Position numbers and translations under genes: made by a program | DNA from: Actinospineispora acaciae DSM 45401 | GTDB taxonomy: Bacteria; Actinomycetota; Actinomycetes; Mycobacteriales; Pseudonocardiaceae | Assembly (NCBI RefSeq): GCF_000620785.1 | Contig: NZ_JIAI01000001.1 | Coordinates: forward strand, 62,001-126,000 | Reading direction: 5' to 3' | Length of the DNA: 64,000 nt | The notes under the pieces: model-generated | What the model was told of the DNA's origin: nothing | Databases searched by the model: none | What the model saw: only the letters and a program-made list of their open reading frames with translations | Shown here: positions 29,813-37,983 of the stretch, in pieces | Position numbering within the stretch: the first letter of the stretch is position 1 | Layout of the letters: the number at the start of each line of letters is the position of its first letter

Positions 29813-30915
29813 TGCGCACCGCGCTGTGCGAGAAGTTCGGGATCGAGCACCCGATCGTCGGGTTCACCCCGTCCGAGCACGTGGCCGCCGCGATCAGCCG
29901 CGCCGGCGGGCTGGGCGTGCTGGGCTGCGTGCGGTTCAACGACCCGGCCGAGCTGGACCGCGCGCTGCACTGGATGGACGAGAACACCGGCGGCCGCCCG
30001 TACGGCGTCGACGTGGTGATGCCGGCCAAGATCCCGACCGAGGGCACGTCGGTGGACCTGGCCGCGATGGTCCCGCCCGAGCACCGGGAGTTCGTCGAGC
30101 GCACCCTGACCGAGCTGGGCGTGCCACCGCTGCCCTCGGAAGAGCGCGCCGGGAACGGCGTGCTCGGCTGGCTGCACTCGGTGGCCCGCTCGCACGTGGA
30201 CATCGCGCTCAAGCACCCGATCGCGCTGATCGCCAACGCGCTGGGGTCGCCGCCGCCGGACGTTCTCGCCCGTGCCCACGACGCCGGCGTCCCGGTGGCC
30301 GCGCTGGCCGGCACCGCCGAGCACGCCCGCCGGCACGTGGACGCCGGGGTGGACGTGGTGGTCGCGCAGGGCTACGAGGCCGGCGGGCACACCGGCGAGA
30401 TCGCGACGATGGTGCTGCTGCCCGAGGTCGTGGACGCGGTCGGCGACCGGGCGCCGGTGCTCGCCGCCGGCGGGATCGGCACCGGCCGGCAGGTCGCCGC
30501 CGCGCTGGCCCTGGGCGCGACCGGGGTGTGGATGGGCTCGGCCTGGCTGACCGCCTCGGAGTACTCCCTGGGCATGCCGGACAGCGCCACCCAGCGCGCG
30601 CTGCTGGCCGCCACCTCCTCGGACACCGTCCGCTCCCGCATCTACACCGGCAAGCCCGCGCGGCTGCTCAAGACCCGCTGGACGCAGGCCTGGGCCGCGC
30701 CGGGCGCCCCGGACCCGCTGCCGATGCCGCTGCAGAACATCCTGGTCAGCGAGGCGCACCAGCGGATGGCCCGCGCCGACGACCCGGCCGCCGTGGCCAT
30801 GCCCGTCGGCCAGATCGTGGGCCGGATGAACCAGGTCCGGCCGGTGGCCGAGCTGATGTCCGCACTCCTCACCGAGCTGGACGACACGCTCACCCGGCTC
30901 GACCGTTTGCGCTGA
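29812..30915 (+). CDS. Nitronate monooxygenase-like FMN protein (IpdC-like)
   Basis: 367-residue TIM-barrel flavoprotein of the NMO/2-nitropropane dioxygenase family. Motifs: FGIEHPIVGFTPSEHVAAAISRAGGLGVLG, PYGVDVVMP, VVAQGYEAGGHTGEIATMVLLPEVVDAV, PVLAAGGIGTGRQVAAALALGATGVWMGSAWL. IpdC of the HIP (rings C/D) pathway belongs to this family and looks similar, but here the gene is fused by TGATG to fadD19 rather than to ipdAB. I therefore leave the symbol open. Confidence 0.82.
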   Translation: MRTALCEKFGIEHPIVGFTPSEHVAAAISRAGGLGVLGCVRFNDPAELDRALHWMDENTGGRPYGVDVVMPAKIPTEGTSVDLAAMVPPEHREFVERTLTELGVPPLPSEERAGNGVLGWLHSVARSHVDIALKHPIALIANALGSPPPDVLARAHDAGVPVAALAGTAEHARRHVDAGVDVVVAQGYEAGGHTGEIATMVLLPEVVDAVGDRAPVLAAGGIGTGRQVAAALALGATGVWMGSAWLTASEYSLGMPDSATQRALLAATSSDTVRSRIYTGKPARLLKTRWTQAWAAPGAPDPLPMPLQNILVSEAHQRMARADDPAAVAMPVGQIVGRMNQVRPVAELMSALLTELDDTLTRLDRLR

Positions 30916-30919
30916 TCAG

Positions 30920-30969
30920 AACCCGTGAGTGGTTAGCGGTGCTATGACACCGCTAACCACTCACGGGTT
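30920..30969 (+). repeat. Palindromic element copy D, between convergent genes
   Basis: Perfect 22-bp arms (30920-30941 with 30948-30969) around CTATGA, four bases after the stop of the NMO-like gene and two bases before the stop of the convergent DUF5302 gene. It can terminate both. The left flank TCAGAACCC matches the minus-strand flank of copy E, so its orientation follows the plus-strand gene. It keeps GGT-TAG. Confidence 0.92.
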
Positions 30970-30971
30970 GG

Positions 30972-31226
30972 TCAGCCGCTCTTGCGGCGGAAGGTGCGTT
31001 TGCCGCCGGCGCGGCGGTGGGTCTCGCCGACCTTGGGGTTGCCGGCGCCGTGGCCTCGGGCGGAGCGGGCCTTGGCCTCGCCGCGCTTGCGTTCGAGCGC
31101 CTCGCGGAACCGGCTGCGCAGGTCGTCGGTGGTGTCGGCGTCGGGGGCGGCGGCGTCCGGGGTGTCGGCGGGTTGAGCGGCGTCGGTGTCGTCGCGCGGC
31201 TCTTTGGCCTCAGGTGTTTCCGCCAT
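30972..31226 (-). CDS. DUF5302 small basic protein
   Basis: 84 residues: an acidic, Ala/Asp/Pro-rich N-terminus, then helix DLRSRFREALERKRGEA and a strongly basic tail ending AGGKRTFRRKSG, which I recognise as the DUF5302 pattern of actinobacteria. ATG 31226 follows GGGAGG. Its role is unknown; the tail could bind nucleic acid. Confidence 0.75.
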   Translation of the reverse strand: MAETPEAKEPRDDTDAAQPADTPDAAAPDADTTDDLRSRFREALERKRGEAKARSARGHGAGNPKVGETHRRAGGKRTFRRKSG

Positions 31227-31317
31227 GGTGCCTCCCGCGATCGTTCGCCTCTGGTCGGGTCCAGAGTTGCACGGACCGGGCGGGCCGGCGAGCCGATTCG
31301 CGTGTGACGTCGCCCGT

Positions 31318-32301
31318 TCAGGTCGCGAGGTGGACCCGGGTGCCGTCGAACCAGCGGTGTTCGTGGGCGCGGGCGGGGGAGGCGAGCACGTCGTCGAGCA
31401 GTTCGGCGGCGGCGAACCCGTAGGCCAGCGGCGCCAGGTCGATCGCGCTGACCAGCGGGTTGTCGATCTCGACGCCCACGGCGCCGGCGAAGGAGGCCAG
31501 GTCGAGGTCCCTGCCGATGGTGAGCCCGCGCCCCTCGACGATGATCTGGCCCTGCGCGGCCAGGCCCTGCGCGGCGCAGACCAGCGCGTCGGTGCCACCG
31601 GTGTCGAGGGCGGCGGTGACGGCGGCGACGACCTGGCGGGGGGCGGCGTCCAGGTCGACGGCGCGCACGAACGGTTCGATGCCGTGCGCGGTGCACCAGC
31701 GGGTGAAGGTCTGTCGGGAGTCGGTGGCCCACGAGGAGGTCGCGTCGTCCACCGCGATCAGCGCCGGGCGGCGGCGGCCGCGCCGGTACAGGTGGTCGAG
31801 GATCTCGGTCTGGAGCTCGGCGTGGCGGGCGACCAGCGTGCCCCGGATGGCCTCGGCGTTCCGGCCTTCGTAGCGTCCGACGCTGATGGTCGGCGTGCCC
31901 GAGGCGAGCAGCGCGCCGACCACGGGGTCGTCGGGCCGAGGGTCGATGGCGATGGCGCCGTCGACCTGGAACGACCGGGCGCCGGTGGAGGTGCGGGCGA
32001 ACAGCGTGAGGTCGTTGCCGGCCAGCGCGGCGCCGTCGGAGACCCCGAACGCGAAGTCCATGTAGAAGGCGATGTTGCGCACGGCCGGCGGGATGTAGAG
32101 CCCGAACGCGCCGATGCGGCTGCCGCGCAGGCTGCGGGCGGCGCGGTTGGTGACGTACCCGAGCCGCTCGGCGGCCTGCTTGATCCGGGCGGCGGTGCCG
32201 GCCGAGACCCGCCCGGTGCCGTTCAGCGCGCACGACACGGTGACCGCGGACAGCCCGACCTCCCGGGCGATGTCCACGATCGTGACCCGCGATCCCGCCA
32301 T
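31318..32301 (-). CDS. LacI-family transcriptional regulator
   Basis: 327 residues. The N-terminal HTH VTIVDIAREVGLSAVTVSCALNG with hinge helix ARIKQAAERLGYVTNRAARSLRG is typical LacI; a periplasmic-binding-protein-like sensor domain follows (IGAFGLYIP to the C-terminus). It is divergent from the DUF3311-symporter-amidase operon, with a LacI-type operator in between. It probably represses that operon in response to the transported compound. Confidence 0.9.
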   Translation of the reverse strand: MAGSRVTIVDIAREVGLSAVTVSCALNGTGRVSAGTAARIKQAAERLGYVTNRAARSLRGSRIGAFGLYIPPAVRNIAFYMDFAFGVSDGAALAGNDLTLFARTSTGARSFQVDGAIAIDPRPDDPVVGALLASGTPTISVGRYEGRNAEAIRGTLVARHAELQTEILDHLYRRGRRRPALIAVDDATSSWATDSRQTFTRWCTAHGIEPFVRAVDLDAAPRQVVAAVTAALDTGGTDALVCAAQGLAAQGQIIVEGRGLTIGRDLDLASFAGAVGVEIDNPLVSAIDLAPLAYGFAAAELLDDVLASPARAHEHRWFDGTRVHLAT

Positions 32302-32337
32302 GCCCCACGTCCTCGACCTCTTGACAGCGACACTAGC

Positions 32338-32359
32338 CGTGCCTAAACGTTAAGGCACG
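32338..32359. promoter_or_regulatory. LacI-type operator
   Basis: 22-bp near-perfect dyad: CGTGCCTA-AACGTT-AAGGCACG with central CG, one mismatched pair. It lies 37 bp from the regulator ATG and 43 bp from the DUF3311 ATG. Confidence 0.75.
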
Positions 32360-32401
32360 CCCGCATCACCGGCCGACGACGTCCGAAGGTGGCTTTCGCC
32401 C

Positions 32402-32596
32402 ATGTCCTCATCAACGACCGCGCGCCGGCTCGTGCTCGCCGTCGACGCCCTGTTGCTCCTCGCGCCCCCGGTGCACTGGATCGTCAGCGGGGCGGGCGCG
32501 TTCTGGTACTTCGTGATCGCGAACCTGCTGGTCACGCTCTCGCTGTTCGTCCTGTGGGCGCTGCGTGACCGTGACGGCGGCGAGGAGCAGGCATGA
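32402..32596 (+). CDS. DUF3311 small membrane subunit of an SSS symporter
   Basis: 64 residues with two membrane helices (LVLAVDALLLLAPPVHWIV and FWYFVIANLLVTLSLFVLWA) and a short acidic tail. Such small proteins precede solute:sodium symporters of the monocarboxylate-transporter type. Its stop overlaps the symporter ATG (ATGA). Confidence 0.8.
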   Translation: MSSSTTARRLVLAVDALLLLAPPVHWIVSGAGAFWYFVIANLLVTLSLFVLWALRDRDGGEEQA

Positions 32597-34092
32597 CGGG
32601 CATGACGGGCATGGTCGTCGGTTACGGCGCGATCCTGCTGTTCACCGCCGCGGTGGTGGTCGTGATGACCAGGGCGGGGCGCGCGGACGCGAGCCTCAGC
32701 GACTACGCCACCGGCGGGCGCTCGTTCAGCCCGTGGTTCGGCACCATGTCGCTGCTGAACACCTGGATCGCGGGCACCGTGTTCGTCGCGTTCGCCGGCC
32801 TGTCCGCCAGCGCCGGCGTGATCGGCTTCTACTCGCTGTCGTACTCGATGCTCGCGATCGTGCTGATGTTCTTCCTGGCCAACCCGGTGAGCCGGTGGGG
32901 TCGCGCCCACGACCTGCGCACCCAGGCCGACCTGCTCGGGCTGCGCTACGACTCGCGGGCGGTGCGGGTGGTCGCCGCGGTCATCGGGGCCGCCGCGTCC
33001 ATCCCGTGGATCGTGCTGGGCATGCAGTCGCTCGCGCTGGTGTTCTCGACGCTCTCGTTCGGGCTGGTCGACCCCTATGTCGCCCTGGTCATCGGGGTGC
33101 TGTTCATCGCCGCGCGGCAGGTCTGGACGGTGCGGCTGGGCACCCGGGGGCTGGTGGTCAGCGACATGGTGCAGGGGGTCTACGCCTACGGCGTCGGGTT
33201 CCTGATCCTGGTCGGCCTGATCATCTGGCTGGTCCGGAACGGGCACGGGCTCGGACAGGTCGCGCCGGCGCTGTTGACGCTGCCGGGGCCGGGCAGCGCG
33301 CTCGGGCCGCTGTACGTGTTCGCGCTGGTGCTGACCGGCGTGATGGGCGGCTGGTGCTGGCCGGACATCTTCGTGCGGCTGTTCAGCGTGCGCAGTCCGA
33401 GGGCGGTGCAGCGCTCCGCCCTGCAGGCGGCGCCGATCATGTTCCTGTTCTCCGCCGCGCTGGCCACGATGGCGCTGCTGGCGTCCGGTGTGCCGGGGGT
33501 GGGGGCCGCGCCGGACACTGTCTGGTTCGTCATGACCGGGCTCGGCGGGGTCGGGCTGGTCGCGCTCGCGGGCGTCTGCGTGGTGGCCGCGACGATGGGC
33601 AACGTCGGCGCGAACCTGCAGGCGGTGGGGACGCAGGTGGTCAACGACGTGATCGGCGCTGGGCGGCCGCGCATCGAGTCCGCCAGGGGCGCGAAGGTGG
33701 CCGTTGCCGCGGTGACCGTGGTGTCCGCGGTGGGGGCGGTCGGGACGGCGAACCGGACGTCCGGGCTGATCACCCTCGCGTTGGTGTCGTACCAGGCGGT
33801 GTGTCAGCTCGCGCCGACGCTGCTGCTCGGCATCTTCTGGCGACGGGGGACGGCCGCCGCGGCGACCACCGGGATGGTGCTGGGCATCCTGGTCGCGGCG
33901 GTGCTGGAGGTCGGCTATCCGACGTCGATCCCGTGGCTGGGCGGGCTGACCTCGGGCGTCGGCGGGTTGATCGTGAACGTCATCGCGTACCTGGTGGTCA
34001 CGCTGGTGCGGCCGGCGCCGAAGGGGGAGCGGGAACGGGTGGACCGGCTGTTCGCGGACCTTCGGCCGGTGTCCGTGGGTGGGCGGGCATGA
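32593..34092 (+). CDS. Solute:sodium symporter (SSS family)
   Basis: 499 residues with about 13 membrane helices. SSS hallmarks: SLSDYATGGRSFSPWFGTMSLLNTWIAGTVFVAFAG, the RTQADLLGLRYDSRAVRV loop, and QAVCQLAPTLLLGIFW late in the protein. With the DUF3311 subunit it resembles monocarboxylate/amino-acid symporters. The linked amidase suggests import of an amide or a related acid; the true substrate is unknown. Confidence 0.87.
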   Translation: MTGMTGMVVGYGAILLFTAAVVVVMTRAGRADASLSDYATGGRSFSPWFGTMSLLNTWIAGTVFVAFAGLSASAGVIGFYSLSYSMLAIVLMFFLANPVSRWGRAHDLRTQADLLGLRYDSRAVRVVAAVIGAAASIPWIVLGMQSLALVFSTLSFGLVDPYVALVIGVLFIAARQVWTVRLGTRGLVVSDMVQGVYAYGVGFLILVGLIIWLVRNGHGLGQVAPALLTLPGPGSALGPLYVFALVLTGVMGGWCWPDIFVRLFSVRSPRAVQRSALQAAPIMFLFSAALATMALLASGVPGVGAAPDTVWFVMTGLGGVGLVALAGVCVVAATMGNVGANLQAVGTQVVNDVIGAGRPRIESARGAKVAVAAVTVVSAVGAVGTANRTSGLITLALVSYQAVCQLAPTLLLGIFWRRGTAAAATTGMVLGILVAAVLEVGYPTSIPWLGGLTSGVGGLIVNVIAYLVVTLVRPAPKGERERVDRLFADLRPVSVGGRA

Positions 34093-35804
34093 CGGCGGCG
34101 TTCGACGTCGTCGAGGCGTCCATCGCGGGGCTGCGCGCGGCGCTGGAGTCCGGCGCGGTGACCTCGGTCGGGCTGGTCGGGGCGTACCTGGCGCGCCTGG
34201 ACGCCTACGACGCGGGTGGCATCCGGCTCAACTCGGTGGTGGTGCGCAACCCGGATGCGCTGGCCGAGGCGGCGGCGTCGGACGCGCGCCGCGCCCGGGG
34301 CGAGCCGCTCGGCCCGCTGGAGGGCATCCCGTACACCGCCAAGGACAGCTACCTGGTGCGCGGGCTCACCGCGGCGGCCGGGTCGCCGGCGTTCGAACAC
34401 CTGCGCGCGCGGGACGACGCGTTCGCGGTGGGGCGGCTGCGCGCGGGCGGGGCCGTCTGCCTGGGGTTGACGAACATGCCGCCGATGGCGTGCGGCGGCA
34501 TGCAGCGCGGCGTCTACGGGCGCGCGGAGAGCCCGTACCGCGCCGACTTCCTGACGGCGGCGTTCGCGTCGGGCTCGTCGAACGGCTCGGGCACCGCGAC
34601 GGCGGCGAGCTTCGCGGCGTTCGGGCTTGGCGAGGAGACCTGGTCGAGCGGCCGGGCGCCGGCGTCGAACAACGCGCTGTGCGCGTACACGCCCTCCCGA
34701 GGGGTGATCTCGGTGCGCGGCAACTGGCCGCTGGTGCCGACCATGGACGTGGTGGTTCCGCACGCGCGGACCATGGCCGACCTGCTCGAGGTGCTCGACG
34801 TCGTGGTCGCCGACGACCCGGAGACCCGTGGCGACTTCTGGCGTTCCCAGCCGTGGGTGGCCGTGCCCGGCGCGGGCGAGGTGCGACCGCCGTCCTACCC
34901 GGCGCTCGCTTCCGGGGACCCTCGCGCCGTGCTGGCCGGCAGGCGGTTCGGTGTGCCGAGGATGTACGTCAACGCCGACCCGGACGCCGGCACCGCCGCG
35001 CGGCCCGGCGTCGGCGGGTCCACCGGGCGGCGGATCCGGACGCGGGGGTCGGTGATGGACCTGTGGGAGGCGGCGCGGCGCGGCCTGTCGGCGGCCGGGG
35101 CCGAGGTCGTGCCCGTCGACTTCCCGGCGGTGACGAACTACGAGGGCGACCGGCCGGGGGCGCCGACGGTCGCGACCCGGGGGCTGGTGAGCCCGGAGTA
35201 CCTGCGCCGCGAGACCCTCGACCTGTCGGCGTGGGCGTGGGACGACTTCCTGCGCGCGAACGCGGACCCTTTCTTGGGTCGGCTTGCCGACGTCGACGGT
35301 TCGCGGATCTTCCCGCCGCCGCCCGGTGCGCTGCCCGACCGCTACGACGGCTTCGGTTACGACATCGCCGGGTATCCGGCGCACGTCCGTGCGCACGGCG
35401 TCGAGCGTTTCACCGACATCCCGCACCTGGCCGAGGGGCTGCGCGGGCTGGAGGAGACCCGCCGCGTCGACCTGGAGGAGTGGATGGACCGCCTCGGCCT
35501 GGACGCCGTCGTGTTCCCCGCCGTCGCCGACGTCGGTCCCGCCGACATGGACGTCAACCCGGCGTCGGCGGACCTCGGCTGGCGCAACGGCGTGTGGGTC
35601 GCGAACGGGAACCTGGTGCCCCGCCACCTCGGCATCCCGACCGTCACGGTGTCGATGGGGACGATGGCCGACATCGGGATGCCGGTGGGCGTCACCTTCG
35701 CCGGCCGGGCGTACGACGACACGGCGCTGCTCACGCTGGCCGCCGCCTTCGAGGCCACCGGGAACCGCCGCACCTCGCCACCGAGGACGCCGCCGCTGGG
35801 GTAG
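34089..35804 (+). CDS. Amidase signature family enzyme
   Basis: 571 residues. The Ser-cisSer-Lys triad maps to K85 (IPYTAKDSY), S163/S164 (SGSSNGSGT) and S187 (TWSSGRAPAS). The usual GGS-I-R is replaced by WSS-G-R, and the central region carries an insertion, so this is a divergent amidase with an unpredictable substrate. ATGA overlap with the symporter; under LacI-type control. Confidence 0.85.
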   Translation: MTAAFDVVEASIAGLRAALESGAVTSVGLVGAYLARLDAYDAGGIRLNSVVVRNPDALAEAAASDARRARGEPLGPLEGIPYTAKDSYLVRGLTAAAGSPAFEHLRARDDAFAVGRLRAGGAVCLGLTNMPPMACGGMQRGVYGRAESPYRADFLTAAFASGSSNGSGTATAASFAAFGLGEETWSSGRAPASNNALCAYTPSRGVISVRGNWPLVPTMDVVVPHARTMADLLEVLDVVVADDPETRGDFWRSQPWVAVPGAGEVRPPSYPALASGDPRAVLAGRRFGVPRMYVNADPDAGTAARPGVGGSTGRRIRTRGSVMDLWEAARRGLSAAGAEVVPVDFPAVTNYEGDRPGAPTVATRGLVSPEYLRRETLDLSAWAWDDFLRANADPFLGRLADVDGSRIFPPPPGALPDRYDGFGYDIAGYPAHVRAHGVERFTDIPHLAEGLRGLEETRRVDLEEWMDRLGLDAVVFPAVADVGPADMDVNPASADLGWRNGVWVANGNLVPRHLGIPTVTVSMGTMADIGMPVGVTFAGRAYDDTALLTLAAAFEATGNRRTSPPRTPPLG

Positions 35805-35816
35805 CGGGGGCGGCGC

Positions 35817-36767
35817 TCAGCCGTGCACCGAGGCGGCGAACGGGCCGCCGGCCGCGCGCTGGTCGCGCACCGCCCGCTCGACCTCGTCGTTCGTCAGGTC
35901 GGTGTTCAGCGCGATCGCGGCGGCCGACCCCTCACCGGCCGCCGTGACCACCTGCGCGCGCGGGTTCGCCACGTTGCCCGCCGCCCACACGCCCGGCACC
36001 GTGGTGCGGCCGGTGCCGTCGGTGCGGACCCAGCCGTTGTCGTCGACCTCGGCGCCCAGGCCGGTCAGCAGCTCGTCGTGCGGCACGAACAGCGGCCCGA
36101 CGAACACCGCCGCGCGCGGCACCACCACGCCGTCGGCCAGCTCCACCCCGCGCAGCGCGTCGTCGTGCACGACCAGCCGCGACACCCGCCCGGCCGCGAT
36201 GCGCACCCCGCGCGCGGTCAGCCGCTCCCGCTCGTCCGCCGTCAGCTCGATGCCGTTGGGGAAGAACACCACGTCCGGCGACCACTGCGGCAAGATCAAC
36301 GCCAGGTGCAGCGCCACGTCCGCGGCGAGCCCGCCGATGACCCCGATCGGCCGGTCGCGGACCTCGTGGCCGTGGCAGTACGGGCAGTGCAGCACGTCGC
36401 GCCCCCACCGCTCGCGCAGGCCGGGGATGTCCGGCAGCTCGTCCCGCAGCCCGGTCGCGACCAGGATCCTCCGCGCCCCGAGCGCGCGCCCGCCGGCCAG
36501 GTGCACGGTAAATCCCGTGTCGATCCGCGTGACCCGCCCGTCGATCAGCTCGCCGCCGTACCCCACCACCTCGGCCCGCCCGACCTCCAGCAGCCTCGCC
36601 GGGTCCATCCCGTCCCGGGACACGAAGCCGTGCATCCGCTCGGCCGGCGCGTTGCGCGGCTCGCCGCCGTCCACCACCGCCACCCGCCGCCTCGCCCTGG
36701 CCAGCACCAGCGCCGCGTTCAGCCCCGCCGCGCCACCACCCACGACCACCACGTCGAACTCGTCCAT
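35817..36767 (-). CDS. Thioredoxin reductase-like FAD/NAD(P) oxidoreductase
   Basis: 316 residues. FAD motif VVVGGGAAGLNAALVLARA, redox pair in LHCPYCHGHEV (CPYC, about residues 131-134), NAD(P) motif around IGVIGG and PGVWAAGNVANPRAQVVTAAGEGSAAA at the C-terminus. It is like the TrxR-type proteins that act as ferredoxin/thioredoxin reductases or dithiol oxidases. No dedicated partner nearby. It converges on the amidase, with 12 bp between the stops. Confidence 0.86.
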   Translation of the reverse strand: MDEFDVVVVGGGAAGLNAALVLARARRRVAVVDGGEPRNAPAERMHGFVSRDGMDPARLLEVGRAEVVGYGGELIDGRVTRIDTGFTVHLAGGRALGARRILVATGLRDELPDIPGLRERWGRDVLHCPYCHGHEVRDRPIGVIGGLAADVALHLALILPQWSPDVVFFPNGIELTADERERLTARGVRIAAGRVSRLVVHDDALRGVELADGVVVPRAAVFVGPLFVPHDELLTGLGAEVDDNGWVRTDGTGRTTVPGVWAAGNVANPRAQVVTAAGEGSAAAIALNTDLTNDEVERAVRDQRAAGGPFAASVHG

Positions 36768-36852
36768 GCGAGATCACCTCCGCCGTCGAGCATCCGCAGC
36801 CTGGACGGAGTTGGCAACGTTCGTTGCGGTTTCCGGGAAAGCCCAGGTCACC

Positions 36853-36900
36853 ACCCGTGAGTGGTTAGCGGTGCTATGGCACCGCTAACCACTCACGGGT
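36853..36900 (-). repeat. Palindromic element copy E, supplies the fadE27 stop codon
   Basis: Perfect 22-bp arms (36853-36874 with 36879-36900) around TATG; GGTCACCA flanks it at 36846-36853. The fadE27 stop TGA (36895-36893) is inside the arm (CCG-TGA-GTGG). In the frame used by copies A and B this copy would read GGT-TAG. Confidence 0.92.
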
Positions 36901-37972
36901 TCTGAGCAGCGGAAACGGCGGTGGCGAGGGTGAGGAGTTGTTCGGTGGCGGCGCCCAGGGCGAACTCGTTGCGCTTGGCGGCCACGAAGTAGCGGTGCAG
37001 CGGGTGGTCGAGGTCGATGCCGACGCCGCCGTGGATGTGGACGGCGGTGTGCGCGACGCGGTGTCCGGCGTCGGCGGCCCAGAACTTGGCGGTGGCCACC
37101 TCGGCGTCGGCGGGCTGGCCGGTGGACAGCCGCCAGGCCGCCTGCCAGAGGGTGAGGCGGATGGCCTCTACGTCGACGTAGGCGTCGGCGAGGCGTTGGG
37201 CGACGGCCTGGAACGCGCCGATCGGGCGGCCGAACTGCTCCCGCGAGCGGGCGTAGGCGGCGGTCAGTTCGAGCGCGCGCTCGGCGACGCCCAGTTGAGC
37301 GGCGCACACCCCGACGGTGCCGCGCGCCCGCAGCCAGTCGACCACTTCGGCGCCGCCGAGCAGCCGGTCCCCGTCGAGCGCGACGGAGGACAGCGACAGC
37401 AGCCCCGCGCCGTCCGAGTCGACCATCCGCTGGCGTTGCATGGCGTACCCGCCGTCGAGCAGGAACACGGCCGGCCCGTCCGGCGTGGACGCCGGCACCA
37501 GCACCAGGTCCGCGACCGGCCCGGCCGGCACCGCCGTGGCAGTCCCGTCCAGCGTCCACCCGCCGTCCGCTCCCGGCGCCGCATCAACCGACGCGTCCAG
37601 CGCCGCGGTGAGCACCAGCCGCCCGGCCGCCGCCGGCGCCGCCCAGCGTTCCACCACAGAAGGCGAGCCGAACCGGGCGACCGTGGACGCCCCGAGCACG
37701 ATCGACGCCAGGTACGGCACCGGCGCCACCGCCCGTCCGACCTCGACCAGCACCGCGCACTGCTCCAACAGCCCGAAGTCGCTGCCGCCCGCGCACGCCG
37801 GCAGCGCCGCGGACAGCACGCCCGCCTCCGCGAGCGCCGCCCACAGCTCGCGGTCGAACCGGTCAGGCCCGTCCTCCAGCTCCCGCAGCCGCTCCGGCGT
37901 GACCCGGTCGGTGAGGATCTGGCGGGTGAGCGCGGCGAGGTCGGCCTGCGCCTCGGTGGGGGAGAAGTCCAC
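36893..37972 (-). CDS. fadE27: Acyl-CoA dehydrogenase, FadE27-like subunit
   Basis: 359 residues, the partner subunit of FadE26 in an alpha2beta2 acyl-CoA dehydrogenase that oxidises the C27 steroid acyl-CoA. Landmarks: FSPTEAQADLAALTRQIL, RSREQFGRPIGAFQAVAQRLADAYVDVEA, HIHGGVGIDLDHPLHRYFVAAKRNEFALGA. GTG 37972 comes 11 bp after the fadE26 stop, with GGGG in between. The stop lies inside palindromic element E. The gene pair next to hsd4A and mce4 matches the mycobacterial order. Confidence 0.88.
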   Translation of the reverse strand: MDFSPTEAQADLAALTRQILTDRVTPERLRELEDGPDRFDRELWAALAEAGVLSAALPACAGGSDFGLLEQCAVLVEVGRAVAPVPYLASIVLGASTVARFGSPSVVERWAAPAAAGRLVLTAALDASVDAAPGADGGWTLDGTATAVPAGPVADLVLVPASTPDGPAVFLLDGGYAMQRQRMVDSDGAGLLSLSSVALDGDRLLGGAEVVDWLRARGTVGVCAAQLGVAERALELTAAYARSREQFGRPIGAFQAVAQRLADAYVDVEAIRLTLWQAAWRLSTGQPADAEVATAKFWAADAGHRVAHTAVHIHGGVGIDLDHPLHRYFVAAKRNEFALGAATEQLLTLATAVSAAQNP

Positions 37973-37983
37973 GAAAGAGCCCC

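Noticed and set aside
32565..35804. 1079-codon frame suggesting a symporter-amidase fusion
   Set aside because: The first half is an Arg/Gly-rich wrong-frame reading of the symporter. The amidase starts at 34089 in ATGA overlap with the symporter stop.
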